DNA of 64,000 nt from CAYMUL01 sp964393605 (GTDB taxonomy: Bacteria; Bacteroidota; Ignavibacteria; Ignavibacteriales; Ignavibacteriaceae). The stretch lies in assembly GCA_964393605.1 (NCBI GenBank), contig CAYMUL010000018.1:1-64000 (forward strand), in the 5' to 3' direction. Shown in pieces: positions 26,392 to 35,814 of the stretch. Below the pieces are notes generated by a model. It was not told the origin of the DNA, made no database searches, and saw only the letters and a program-made list of their open reading frames with translations. Numbering within the stretch: position 1 is the first letter of the stretch; each line of letters begins with the position of its first letter. The translations under genes were made by a program, and so were the position numbers.

Positions 26392-27909
26392 ATGAAATCT
26401 TTTTTTCTTATAACAATAGGTTTGTTGTCTTTTATCGGGTGCAAAGAAGAAATTGTTGATAACCCGACAGGCAATAAATCCCCCGAAACCGGTATTTTTC
26501 TTTATCCCGATACGTCTGTATCAAGCCAGCCAAGCCGCGTCAAACTCGCATGGTGGGGTGATGATCCCGATGGTTTGCTCGCCGGTTTCTTTTTCTCATG
26601 GAATGGAGTGAACTGGACTTTCACTTCTAAAAATGATAGCACTTTCGAGTTGCAAGTCGGCATTACAGATACACTTTATAAATTCAGAGTTGCTTCTGCT
26701 GATCAACATGGAAACAGAATTTATGACGCTACTCTTATGCAAAATAGTATTAACTTCGGAAGCGAACCTTTCACTGATAAAAATGGCAACGGTATTTGGG
26801 ATGCGAATGAACCGTTCGTCGATATTGGTTTGATCGATCCTTCCCCCGCGGAAATTATTTTGCCGATAAGAAATTCAGCACCAACTATCGAGTGGAACTC
26901 TTTAACCATTATTCCCGACACATCATTTCCCGTTATGTCTTTCGGGTGGAACGCCGCAGATATTGATGGTGATGAATCAATTGCAAAAATTAATATTGCT
27001 CTGAACGATACGTCGAATAGTGCGAATGTTCTTTCCATTCCGGGAGCGACACGAGTTGTTACTTTGCGTGTTACTGATTTTAGTTCTCCAAATCCACTTG
27101 CAGAAATATTGATTGAAGGTTCAACCTCAAATATTTTTTCCGAAAAATTAAAAGGGATGTTGCTCGATTCCGAAAATAAATTTTTCGTGCAAGCGGAAGA
27201 TATTTCGGGGGCAAAAAGTCCGTTCATTTCTTTGCCCGGTTCAGGCGCAAAATGGTTCGTGCAAAAACCGAAAGGAAAATTTTTAATCGTGGATGATTAC
27301 ACAACGAATGACGAAGCCTCAACGTTTTACAATTTGATGATGGATAGTTTAAATCTTTCCGGCAAGTATGATATTTATAATTTTAGAGCAAAAACTCCTC
27401 CATATCTGAATGTTACTTTTTTGGAAACTATAAAGTTGTTCAAGTATGTTTTATGGTACGGAGATAATAATCCATCAATCGATTTAGCCGCCGGCTCCGT
27501 GCAAAAATATATTGATGCTGGGGGCAAAATATTGATGTCAACTCTCTTTCCGCAAAATATTGATATCGGAAATATTCAAGGGTTTCTTTCAATGATCAAA
27601 ACTGACAGCAGCGGTTACAGAGATGTATTGATGAACGGTACTTTGGTGTCGGATTCATCAAACATTTATCCTCCGCTTGAAACTAAGCAAACAATTTTCC
27701 GTTCTCGCAGTTTCTATTTGAATGAGATCGGTACTGTTCCGATTTATAATTTCCCGAACAATGAACTCCCCGGTTACATCGGATTTTCCGATACGCAGAA
27801 AAAAATATTTTTCATCGGACTTCCGCTGCACAGATGCAACAACGGTTCTGCAAATGTTAAACAACTTCTAAACAAAGTTCTCCTTCAAGATTTTGGATTA
27901 ACACCATGA
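26392..27909 (+). CDS. Surface lipoprotein with Ca-loop and amidotransferase-like fold
   Basis: This protein of about 505 residues starts best at ATG 26392, giving a lipoprotein signal whose lipobox ends at Cys17 (LLSFIGC). The first half looks like Ig/fibronectin-type beta domains. It holds a loop DKNGNGIWDANE (about 128-139) of the EF-hand or thrombospondin-3 type. The second half (about 297-500), with FLIVDDYTTND, YVLWYGDNN and VQKYIDAGGKILMST, resembles a class I glutamine-amidotransferase-like or ThuA-like fold, without a clear catalytic triad. The function is unknown. Its stop overlaps the TonB receptor start (ATGA), so co-translation is likely. It could be a partner lipoprotein of the receptor, but it does not resemble SusD. 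Confidence 0.65.
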   Translation: MKSFFLITIGLLSFIGCKEEIVDNPTGNKSPETGIFLYPDTSVSSQPSRVKLAWWGDDPDGLLAGFFFSWNGVNWTFTSKNDSTFELQVGITDTLYKFRVASADQHGNRIYDATLMQNSINFGSEPFTDKNGNGIWDANEPFVDIGLIDPSPAEIILPIRNSAPTIEWNSLTIIPDTSFPVMSFGWNAADIDGDESIAKINIALNDTSNSANVLSIPGATRVVTLRVTDFSSPNPLAEILIEGSTSNIFSEKLKGMLLDSENKFFVQAEDISGAKSPFISLPGSGAKWFVQKPKGKFLIVDDYTTNDEASTFYNLMMDSLNLSGKYDIYNFRAKTPPYLNVTFLETIKLFKYVLWYGDNNPSIDLAAGSVQKYIDAGGKILMSTLFPQNIDIGNIQGFLSMIKTDSSGYRDVLMNGTLVSDSSNIYPPLETKQTIFRSRSFYLNEIGTVPIYNFPNNELPGYIGFSDTQKKIFFIGLPLHRCNNGSANVKQLLNKVLLQDFGLTP

Positions 27910-30716
27910 AAAAACTGAAACTATTTTTCTTTATCACTTTTCTTTTTCTAGCGAATCTCTCCGTTGCGCAAACGGGAACTCTTTCCGGTAAAATTATTGA
28001 TGTTACCAAAGAAGGTTTGCCCGGTGTAAATATAATTTTAAAGGGAACGTATTACGGCGCGGCTACAGACATCGACGGTAAGTTTTCGATTTACAACATT
28101 ACACCCGGAACATACAATGTTGAAATTTCATTCATTGGTTACAAAACGGTTCAATACACTGCAATAAAAATTGAAGCAAACAAAACCGTTCAACTCGATG
28201 TTATACTCGAAGAATCTATTCTCACACTCGATCAGGATGTTGTTGTGATTGGCGAAAAACCGCTCGTTGATGTTGAAGAAACTCAAAGTAAAAAAACTAT
28301 TTCGAGAGAAGAGATAGATTTATCAGTCGTTGAAAACATTAATGATCTTGTAACTCAACAAGCAGGAGTAGTAAAGAATGATAACTCTATTCACATACGC
28401 GGCGGAAGAAGTTACGAAAATGCTTTTCTGCTCGATGGCGTTTCTGTTCAAGATCCGCTCGCGGGAACCGGCTTCGGTTTGCAATTAAGCGCAAATGCAA
28501 TTGAGGAAGTTGAAGTTATCACCGGCGGATATAATGCTGAGTTCGGGCAGGCAACTTCGGGAGTTGTGAACGTTCGTACTCGCGAAGGTGGCAGTAAATT
28601 TTCAGGTTATCTTTCTTATAAAAGAGATAACTTCGGAGAGAAAACTTCTTTTAACGTTTTTAATATCGATATTATCGAAGCAAGCATAAGCGGTCCCGAG
28701 CCAATAACCATGCACCTTTTACCAATGTTCGGTTTGAATCTGCCGGGCGAAATTTCTTTCTTTACAAATTTTTACGGCGGATTGAGCGACGGAATTACTC
28801 AAGGAATGAAAAAATCAAAAGCAAACAGAGTTATCTCTTCCACATTTTTTGGGTCAAGATTTTCACCCCGCACCGAAAACAGTTGGTTTGCGCTCGGAAA
28901 AATTACTTATAAAATTTCTCCGACTTTCAAACTCGCTTATTCTTACAATCAATCGGTGAACATAAATCAAAATTCGCAATCGCTTCAATCAAATTTAGAA
29001 TACGTTGAACCCAGCCCCGGCTATCAATACGAATACCAAAACATACTCGATCAGGCGAACACATTTACGCACAGCAATAAATATCACAGCTTTACATTAA
29101 CACACACTTTGAACTCATCCACATTTTATGAAGTGAAAGCGAATCACTATTTCACAAATCTTCGCGCAGATGCGAACGGCAGAAATTGGAATGAATACAC
29201 CGAGCCGAAAGATATCGTCAACTTTCCAATTGAATATTATAATTTAAGTCGCGACACAATCGGTGTAATTCCCGGCGATGGATTTTGGGATGTCGGAAAT
29301 CCTTTTACGTGGCGCGATCATTTTGTAAGCGAGTTTTCTTTGCGCGGCGATGTTACAAGTTTCTTCGATGAAAAAAATAAATTCAAAGCCGGATTCAATT
29401 TGCAATTTCAAGATATGCAGGTGATTGATATTTATAAACCGTGGGTTGGCGAACTTGGATTGAACAACGATATCTACCGCGTCTTTCCCGCGCTCGGCTC
29501 AATCTATGCACAGGACAATATCAACTTCAGTGGAATGATTTTGAATTTCGGTTTGCGTTTCGATTTTTGGTTCCCCGGAAAATATGTAGATGACGCAGTC
29601 GGCAATCCGCTTGTTGTTACTGTGCCCGATGAAACGAGAACGCGGTATAAAGAAGAATCATTCGGCTGGTTCGGCAACAGAAGATGGAAGGCAAGATTGA
29701 GTCCGCGTCTCGGAATTTCGCATCCCGTTTCCGATAACCAAACTTTATTTTTCTCATACGGACATTTCAGCAAGTGGCCCAAACCGCAATTCGTTTATGC
29801 AAAACTTGATCCGTTGAATGCGCAATCATCTTTTCAAAAATTCGGCAATCCGAATTTAAATCCCGAAACGACAGTCGCATACGAACTCGGTGTGAAAACA
29901 ACTTTCACTCAAGATGACGTGCTGACTTTAACCGCATATTATAAGGATATTTTTGATTACGTCAGCACACGAACTGCGCGAATTACTTCCGCAAGATTTG
30001 CGACGGAAAGGTTTATCACTTATGTAAATTCGGATTACGCTCGCTCACGCGGATTGGAATTTGAGTACAAAAAGAGAATGGGAAAAATGTTCTCCGGTTC
30101 AGCTTCTTTTACATATTCCATCGTTACGGGAAAAAGTTCTTCCGCAGATGAAGGCGTGCTTGTTCTTCGCGGCGATCTCGATGAATCAATTAAAGAAGAA
30201 TATGTTTCGTGGGATCGACCGATTACCGCTTCTATCTCCACAAGTTTTTATGTGGAAAAAGATAAGCCGCTCTTCGATTTTCTCCCCGGATTTCTTGACG
30301 ACTACAATATTTATTTAAGAATGTTTTATCAATCGGGTAAAAGATACACACCATATTATTTTACAGGAGATACGCTATCGGACGGACGGCTCGAGTATGA
30401 AGTTCAACGAACGGAAAGGAATTCCAAACTCGGCGAGTATTGGTTTTGGACTGATCTGAATTTCGAAAAATATTTTGCGATTGATAAAATTCGTATCACA
30501 TTTTTTGTTGAAGTTAATAATCTTTTCGGGAATGAAAATTCTGCAATCGTGAATCCGGTTACAGGTCGTGCGTATGAATTGGGCGATGATATTCCGAGTA
30601 GTTGGAACGATCCACGTTATCCAGATTTGCAAGCGCCGATTTCTCCATATCCATTAAATCCCGCGCGTTACTTGACGAAACGTAATATCAAATTCGGTTT
30701 GAGTGTGAAGTTCTAA
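27906..30716 (+). CDS. TonB-dependent outer-membrane receptor
   Basis: This 936-residue receptor has a signal peptide (to about 21), then a carboxypeptidase-like regulatory domain (about 24-110, TLSGKIIDV to IGYKTVQY). A plug domain follows (about 130-235, NDLVTQQAGVV, IHIRGGRSYENAFLLDG, GGYNAEFGQATSGVVNV) and then a 22-strand barrel, ending in an aromatic residue (KFGLSVKF) as required for outer-membrane assembly. It imports a large or scarce ligand using TonB energy. The ligand is unknown, and no SusD is present. It lies between a lipoprotein gene and a PorV-like gene, overlapping both by one to four bases. Confidence 0.92.
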   Translation: MKKLKLFFFITFLFLANLSVAQTGTLSGKIIDVTKEGLPGVNIILKGTYYGAATDIDGKFSIYNITPGTYNVEISFIGYKTVQYTAIKIEANKTVQLDVILEESILTLDQDVVVIGEKPLVDVEETQSKKTISREEIDLSVVENINDLVTQQAGVVKNDNSIHIRGGRSYENAFLLDGVSVQDPLAGTGFGLQLSANAIEEVEVITGGYNAEFGQATSGVVNVRTREGGSKFSGYLSYKRDNFGEKTSFNVFNIDIIEASISGPEPITMHLLPMFGLNLPGEISFFTNFYGGLSDGITQGMKKSKANRVISSTFFGSRFSPRTENSWFALGKITYKISPTFKLAYSYNQSVNINQNSQSLQSNLEYVEPSPGYQYEYQNILDQANTFTHSNKYHSFTLTHTLNSSTFYEVKANHYFTNLRADANGRNWNEYTEPKDIVNFPIEYYNLSRDTIGVIPGDGFWDVGNPFTWRDHFVSEFSLRGDVTSFFDEKNKFKAGFNLQFQDMQVIDIYKPWVGELGLNNDIYRVFPALGSIYAQDNINFSGMILNFGLRFDFWFPGKYVDDAVGNPLVVTVPDETRTRYKEESFGWFGNRRWKARLSPRLGISHPVSDNQTLFFSYGHFSKWPKPQFVYAKLDPLNAQSSFQKFGNPNLNPETTVAYELGVKTTFTQDDVLTLTAYYKDIFDYVSTRTARITSARFATERFITYVNSDYARSRGLEFEYKKRMGKMFSGSASFTYSIVTGKSSSADEGVLVLRGDLDESIKEEYVSWDRPITASISTSFYVEKDKPLFDFLPGFLDDYNIYLRMFYQSGKRYTPYYFTGDTLSDGRLEYEVQRTERNSKLGEYWFWTDLNFEKYFAIDKIRITFFVEVNNLFGNENSAIVNPVTGRAYELGDDIPSSWNDPRYPDLQAPISPYPLNPARYLTKRNIKFGLSVKF

Positions 30717-31699
30717 TGAAAAAAATATTTTTAATTTTAGTTTTATTTCTTTTAACGACTGAAAATTTTGCTCAGTTATTTCCGGTTTTAGGCGGACAGC
30801 GAGCAGGAATTTCCACAGCGCAATTTCTAAAAATCGGAGTTGGCGGAAGAGCTTCAGCACTTGGCGATGCCTTCGTTGCAATTGCAAATGATGCTTCCGC
30901 GCTATATTGGAATCCCGCCGCTCTCGTTCAGTTTCCGCAGAACGAAATAATTTTTTCTCACAATAGTTGGGTCGCAGATATCAATCATCAATTTGCAGGA
31001 ATAGTATATCATCTTGACGAAACAAATTCCTTCGGTTTAGCCATCACTTCTTTAACAATGGATGATATGAAAGTTACAACAGAGTTTGCGCCATTCGGTA
31101 CCGGCGAATATTTTACAGTAGGCGATTTTGCACTTGCATTTTCTTACGCAAGAAAGATGACGGATAAATTCAGTTTCGGCGGAACGATTCGTTACATCGA
31201 TGAAACTTTAGCAGAACTTAAAATGCGCGGCGTTATGATCGATCTTGGAACATATTATTGGACAGGACTTGGAACATCGCGCTTTGCAGTTGCAATGACA
31301 AACTTCGGGAATAATCTTGCACCGGACGGAAAAGTTACTCTCGTCGGAAAAAGAGAAGTTAGCCAGTGGCAATCTTTTTCGCCGCCGACGATGTTCAGAA
31401 TCGGTTTTGCGTTCGATCCATATCTCACCGATGAACAAAGGGTTACAACGTCATTGCAGTTAAATCATCCGAACGACAACAGCGAAAATTTTTCCACAGG
31501 AATTGAATATGCTTATCGAGAAATATTTTTCATTCGGGGCGGATATAAATTCAACGTTGAAGAACAAAATTATTCTTTCGGCGCGGGAGTGTTTGTACCA
31601 ATTTCTTTTGCAACCGTAACATTTGATTATGGCTATTCCAATTTTTCACGGCTCGGTTCGTCGCATCGTTTATCAATTTATCTTGGAATGATGCCATGA
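30716..31699 (+). CDS. PorV/PorQ-family outer-membrane beta-barrel protein
   Basis: This 327-residue protein has a signal peptide (to about 19) and the family hallmark FLKIGVGGRASALGDAFVA then ASALYWNPAAL (about 40-72). These are FadL-type barrels; PorV carries type IX cargo domains from the translocon to the attachment complex, and related proteins occur in several copies in Ignavibacteria. The sequence ends in an alternating barrel strand. Its place among T9SS cargo genes and a TonB receptor suggests a dedicated role for this cluster, but this is inference. The overlaps (TAATG before, ATGA after) indicate one transcript. Confidence 0.88.
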   Translation: MKKIFLILVLFLLTTENFAQLFPVLGGQRAGISTAQFLKIGVGGRASALGDAFVAIANDASALYWNPAALVQFPQNEIIFSHNSWVADINHQFAGIVYHLDETNSFGLAITSLTMDDMKVTTEFAPFGTGEYFTVGDFALAFSYARKMTDKFSFGGTIRYIDETLAELKMRGVMIDLGTYYWTGLGTSRFAVAMTNFGNNLAPDGKVTLVGKREVSQWQSFSPPTMFRIGFAFDPYLTDEQRVTTSLQLNHPNDNSENFSTGIEYAYREIFFIRGGYKFNVEEQNYSFGAGVFVPISFATVTFDYGYSNFSRLGSSHRLSIYLGMMP

Positions 31700-32772
31700 A
31701 ACTGAAAATATTTTTCATCTCTTTAATTTTCTTTTTTGGCTGTTCCGAAAAATTTGATCTCAATCAATTCACACTCGATAAAGGAAAGGGAAATCTTTCC
31801 GGCGATACAGTTTATGTTCAATTATCTCCTGTATGGGGCGGCTTTAACAAACCGCAAGATATAATCGTCGGCAGAGAGCCCTTTATTTATGTGGCTGATA
31901 CCGATAACGACAGAATTGTTATGATGAATCTTGACGGGCGAATTCTCGGTACGAGAACAATCAAACGTCCTGTAGCAATTGCACAAGATTATTTTTTGAA
32001 TTTAATTGTCTGCGCGCAGTTTGATACGATTGTTAGCGGTGCGACAAAAACTTTTTCCGCAGTTTATAAACTCGATATGGTTTCGGCGAATCACCAAATT
32101 GAAACTGCAAACATTAGCCGGTTGTTGCCTGCAAGCAGTTCAGATTTCGGAAAACCGGATAGAGAATACACGGGCGTTGCAGTTTTTTACAATAACACTT
32201 TTGTTGTTGCAAGAAGAGGTCCGCAAAATACTAGCATTTTCGATCCTGATAATTCAATCTTAATTTTTACTCCGAAAAAATATATCAACGGAGGCGAAGG
32301 AGATTCGCTGATGGGAAGAGTTGCAAACATTGATCCTTTGAGTTCGGGATTAGTTTCGGCGAATCAAATTAGTTCTCTCACTTCTTTCAGCAAAAGAAAT
32401 ATCGATATGCTCGTAACGATGATCGGACAAAATAGTTTTAAAACACAATGGCTGACTTACGTAGTAACTCCAATCTCCGAAAATTATGAGAGTAAATTTT
32501 CACCTGCGGACGGCGTATCATTTTCTTTACCAAATAAATTTTCGCAACCGGAAGGAACAACTATTGATGCGGCAAATAATATCTTCGTCGCAGATGCGGG
32601 AAAAGACAGCATATACAAATTCAATTCTTTCGGAGATGAAATGGAATCCTTCGGAGGACCAACTATTTTTAATAAACCGCACGCCGTTGCTTTCTTCGAC
32701 AAAACACTTTACGTTGCAGATACCGGAAACAATCGGATTCTGCGTTTCATTCTTTCAACGGATTTACGATGA
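31696..32772 (+). CDS. NHL/beta-propeller lipoprotein
   Basis: This 358-residue lipoprotein has its lipid cysteine at position 16 (IFFFGC). NHL-type propeller repeats are visible as FNKPQDIIV...IYVADTDNDRIVMMN near residues 50-80 and, near the C-terminus, PEGTTIDAANNIFVADAGKD and KPHAVAFFDKTLYVADTGNNRILRF. Such propellers bind proteins or ligands, and a few are lyases. No catalytic residues can be named. It overlaps the genes on both sides by four bases and belongs to the surface operon. Confidence 0.8.
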   Translation: MKLKIFFISLIFFFGCSEKFDLNQFTLDKGKGNLSGDTVYVQLSPVWGGFNKPQDIIVGREPFIYVADTDNDRIVMMNLDGRILGTRTIKRPVAIAQDYFLNLIVCAQFDTIVSGATKTFSAVYKLDMVSANHQIETANISRLLPASSSDFGKPDREYTGVAVFYNNTFVVARRGPQNTSIFDPDNSILIFTPKKYINGGEGDSLMGRVANIDPLSSGLVSANQISSLTSFSKRNIDMLVTMIGQNSFKTQWLTYVVTPISENYESKFSPADGVSFSLPNKFSQPEGTTIDAANNIFVADAGKDSIYKFNSFGDEMESFGGPTIFNKPHAVAFFDKTLYVADTGNNRILRFILSTDLR

Positions 32773-35087
32773 CAAAATTTTTTTTCTACTTTCTTTCATT
32801 CATTTCATTCGCGTACGCTCAAACTGTCGTGCCGATTGCAAATCTTCGTAACAATAATTCAAGCGGAGTTCCTGTAGATAGCGGTTCAATTGTTATTGTT
32901 GAGGGAATCGCGACTTGCACAAATCATTACGGGAATAATGGTCCCGGTGCAATTCAAGATTTAACTGCCGGTATTTCTGTGTATGGAAGTATGTTTGCAA
33001 ACGCTGTGCAAATTGGCGACTCGATTCAAGTAAAAGGATTTTTAACGCACTTCAGCGGATTAACGCAAATCGATTTGACGAAGCCCGGTGGCTTGGTTAC
33101 TGTTAAATCTTCGAATAAACATTTTGATACAGTGGTTGTTACAATTGCACAAATCAAAGCGCAACAATGGAACGGATATGAAGATTTTGAAAGCAGAATT
33201 ATCAGGATCAATAATGTTACAATTTCTGGAAGCGGAAATTTTGCGTCAGGAACAAATTACAACATCACCGATGCCACAGGAAGTTTATCCTCCGGCTTCA
33301 GAATTGATAATGATGTAACTTCAATTATCGGAACACCGATTCCAACCGGACAAGTCGATGTTGTTGGAATTCTCGGACAGTTTGATAACAGCCGTCCCTA
33401 CAGTTCGGGATACCAAATTCTTCCGCGAAAAATTTCGGATATAATTTATGACGGCTCGCCGGTAATTTTAAATCCGGTTCTCGCTGCAAATATCACAACT
33501 TCTTCATTCACAGTTTATTTTACAACTGCAAGAAAAGGCAACAGTCAGGTGAAATATGGATTAACACCGGCACTTGAACTTGATTCGGTTGTAATAAACA
33601 ACGACACTACAGATCATGTTGTACAAATTACGGGGTTGCAATCATCAACGAATTATTACTTTAAAGCAATTTCAAAAAATTCAATTGGGACAAGCAGCAG
33701 CGACATCAAAACAGTTTTTACCGCATCATTAAATCCGTCGGCTGGCGCAATAAATGTTTATTTTAATTTTCCCGTTGATACCACAGTTTCAATTCCCGGC
33801 AATGCCGCAAAAGGAAGTATTAATATCACACAAAAATTAATTGATCGAATTAATCTTGCTAACTATTCAATTGACCTCGCATTGTACAGTTTTTTTGGGA
33901 TGCCCGATGTTGCCAGCGCACTTGTCGTTGCAAAGAATAGGGGAGTGAAAGTCCGCGTTGTTTATGATAGCCGAACAACACAGAACAGCATGCAAACCTT
34001 GATTGACGCGGGTATTCCCGTTTCAAAGCGTCCGACTTCACTTGACGGAATTATGCACAATAAGTTTTTTGTTTTCGATGCAAGAGATACGAATGTTACA
34101 AATGATGTAGTTTGGACAGGCTCATTCAACGTTACATCTACTGAAGCCGGATGGAAAAATAATGTAGTTGAAATTGAGGATGCAGGAGTTGCTTCGGCAT
34201 ATTTAAATGAGTTTAACGAAATGTTTGGCAGCAGCGGAGATGTTCCGAATTCTTCCGCCGCAAAATTCGGAAGTCAGAAATCGAATAACACTTCACACAA
34301 TTTTGTTGTGAATGGGAAATCGGTGAAAGTTTATTTTAGTCCGTCAGACGGAACTACTTCGCAAATAATTTCGGCAGTTAATTCATCGAACTATTCAAAT
34401 TATTTTGCAATGTATGCATTCACGAGATCGGATATTCAAAATGCAATGTACAGCAGATTTAGCGCGGGTGCGAATGATATTCGCGGTATCATTGATCAAG
34501 TGAACACGAGCGGCAGTCAATATAATGCACTCGCCGCATATGCACAGATGTTTGAGAGTACAAGTCCGACACAACACCACAAGTATTGCATTGTTGATGC
34601 ATCCTTCCCTGCATCAAATCCAACTGTTATTACTGGCTCTCACAATTGGTCAAACGCCGCAGAACAGGACAATGATGAGAACACTCTTTTCATCGATGAT
34701 ATTTATATCGCAAATCAATTTATGCAAGAATTTAAAAAACGTTACAATGAAGCCGGTGGGACAGGTACATTTATCATTCCTGTTGTCGGAGTTAAAGAAA
34801 AAGAAAATTTAGTTGACGGATTTTATCTTCATCAAAATTACCCCAACCCGTTTAATCCTGTTACGACAATAAAAATAGAAGTGAGTAAAAGAGATTTCGT
34901 TTCGCTTAAAGTTTTTGATGTACTCGGTAAAGAAGTTGCGACGCTTTTTAGTGGAGAAGTTGAACCTGGAATTATTGCAGTTGATTTCAATTCCGCTTCC
35001 TTCAACAATATCTCCAGTGGAATTTACTATTACAAATTAGCGACTTCCTCCGGCAGTGTTGTTCGTAAGATGATGATGGTGAAGTAA
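32769..35087 (+). CDS. Secreted phospholipase D/nuclease-family T9SS cargo protein
   Basis: This 772-residue exported protein combines several parts. A signal peptide (to about 18) comes first, then an OB-fold-like region (about 20-225, GDSIQVKGFL, ILPRKISDI) like that in the gene at 24241, then a fibronectin-III-like domain (about 230-315). A phospholipase-D superfamily domain (about 325-660) carries two HKD motifs: MHNKFFVFD near 430 with WTGSFN, and HHKYCIVD near 603 with ITGSHNWS. The C-terminal type IX sorting domain begins at HQNYPNPFNPVTTI (about 692). The catalytic pair looks complete, so it probably cleaves phosphodiesters in extracellular DNA, RNA or lipids. It is the last gene of the surface operon. 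Confidence 0.87.
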   Translation: MTKFFFYFLSFISFAYAQTVVPIANLRNNNSSGVPVDSGSIVIVEGIATCTNHYGNNGPGAIQDLTAGISVYGSMFANAVQIGDSIQVKGFLTHFSGLTQIDLTKPGGLVTVKSSNKHFDTVVVTIAQIKAQQWNGYEDFESRIIRINNVTISGSGNFASGTNYNITDATGSLSSGFRIDNDVTSIIGTPIPTGQVDVVGILGQFDNSRPYSSGYQILPRKISDIIYDGSPVILNPVLAANITTSSFTVYFTTARKGNSQVKYGLTPALELDSVVINNDTTDHVVQITGLQSSTNYYFKAISKNSIGTSSSDIKTVFTASLNPSAGAINVYFNFPVDTTVSIPGNAAKGSINITQKLIDRINLANYSIDLALYSFFGMPDVASALVVAKNRGVKVRVVYDSRTTQNSMQTLIDAGIPVSKRPTSLDGIMHNKFFVFDARDTNVTNDVVWTGSFNVTSTEAGWKNNVVEIEDAGVASAYLNEFNEMFGSSGDVPNSSAAKFGSQKSNNTSHNFVVNGKSVKVYFSPSDGTTSQIISAVNSSNYSNYFAMYAFTRSDIQNAMYSRFSAGANDIRGIIDQVNTSGSQYNALAAYAQMFESTSPTQHHKYCIVDASFPASNPTVITGSHNWSNAAEQDNDENTLFIDDIYIANQFMQEFKKRYNEAGGTGTFIIPVVGVKEKENLVDGFYLHQNYPNPFNPVTTIKIEVSKRDFVSLKVFDVLGKEVATLFSGEVEPGIIAVDFNSASFNNISSGIYYYKLATSSGSVVRKMMMVK

Positions 35088-35115
35088 CAATTGACAATAG
35101 AGAATGGAGAATGGT

Positions 35116-35312
35116 GAATTGGAAAAGTAGTTGTGTTAGTGCTGCTTCGTGCCTTGGTGCCTTTGTGGCATTCCTGTGAAGAATTAAAAATTACAAATTA
35201 AAAATGAATTTTGCTCTGCGTCTTTGCGGTTAAAAAAAAAGATGGCAACGGGACTTCGTAGAGTAAGTTTAAGTTTAAGAGTAAGTGTAAAAAGAAAAGA
35301 ATTGAGAATGGA
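35116..35312 (+). repeat. Tandem spacer repeat, unit 1
   Basis: A unit of about 197 bases directly abuts a near-identical unit at 35313-35526. In order it holds the CTTCGTGCCTTGGTGCC module, the GAAGAATTAAAAATTAC module, CTCTGCGTCTTTGCGGTT, GATGGCAACGGGAC, a GTAAGT-type hexamer tract (35263-35290) and GAATTGAGAATGGAG. It is non-coding. Confidence 0.85.
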
Positions 35313-35526
35313 GAATTGGAAAAATAGTTGTGTTAGTGCTGCTTCGTGCCTTGGTGCCTTTGTGGCATTCCTTTGAAGAATTAAAAATTACAAATTAAAA
35401 ATGAATTTTGCTCTGCGTCTTATCGTCTTTGCGGTTAAAAAAAAAGATGGCAACGGGACATCGTAGAGTAAGTGTAAGTGTAAGTGTAAGAGTAAGTGTA
35501 AAAAGAAAAGAATTGAGAATGGAGAA
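35313..35526 (+). repeat. Tandem spacer repeat, unit 2
   Basis: This copy of the preceding unit differs by an eight-base insertion within the CTCTGCGTCTTATCGTCTTT module and by extra GTAAGT hexamers (35468-35500). The rest is almost base-for-base identical, so the duplication is recent or kept alike by conversion. The remainder of the spacer to 35814 holds another module (35547-35697) and the pyrG promoter. Confidence 0.85.
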
Positions 35527-35546
35527 TGGAGAATTGTGAATCAAAA

Positions 35547-35697
35547 ATTCCTTGGCGTTGCTTGGCGAACTTGGCGGTTAAAAAAAGCAGATGGTTACTT
35601 GGGCAAAGCAGAGAAAGATAAAGATAATGATAAAGATAAAGAGAAAGGGAAAAGGAATTGAGAGTGGACAATCGTAAATAATAAATTATAAATTCCT
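35547..35697. repeat. Spacer module shared with 62761-62931
   Basis: The order GGCGAACTTGGCGGTTAAAA, GGGCAAAGCAGAGAAAGATA, a GATAAA-type hexamer tract, GACAATCGTAAATAATAAAT and AATTCCT is repeated at 62761-62931 with differences in the hexamer tract and a short insert. It is non-coding; the open frames on the minus strand of both copies are products of the repeat. Confidence 0.75.
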
Positions 35698-35789
35698 CAT
35701 GACTTTGTTCCAATTTCCTCTTCACTACTGAAATTCAAAAAAAAATATTATAGACTAGTTTAACGGAATAAACTTTCTTATTTCTTACG

Positions 35790-35797
35790 TATATTTG
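35790..35797 (+). promoter_or_regulatory. TATATTTG -7 box for pyrG
   Basis: An exact TAnnTTTG match lies 17 bases before the pyrG ATG, predicting a leader of only about ten bases. No clear -33 TTTG is seen. Confidence 0.6.
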
Positions 35798-35814
35798 AGC
35801 CCAAAAAGAAATTA

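Noticed and set aside
35116..35526. CRISPR array
   Set aside because: There are only two long units with no spacer between them and no cas genes; this is a tandem duplication.
35435..35725. Open frame of 96 codons on the minus strand in the spacer
   Set aside because: It lies within the modular repeats; a similar frame occurs in the repeat copy at 62771-62956. The product is low-complexity (LSLYLYHYLYLSL, TYSYTYTYTYS) and reflects the repeat, not a gene.
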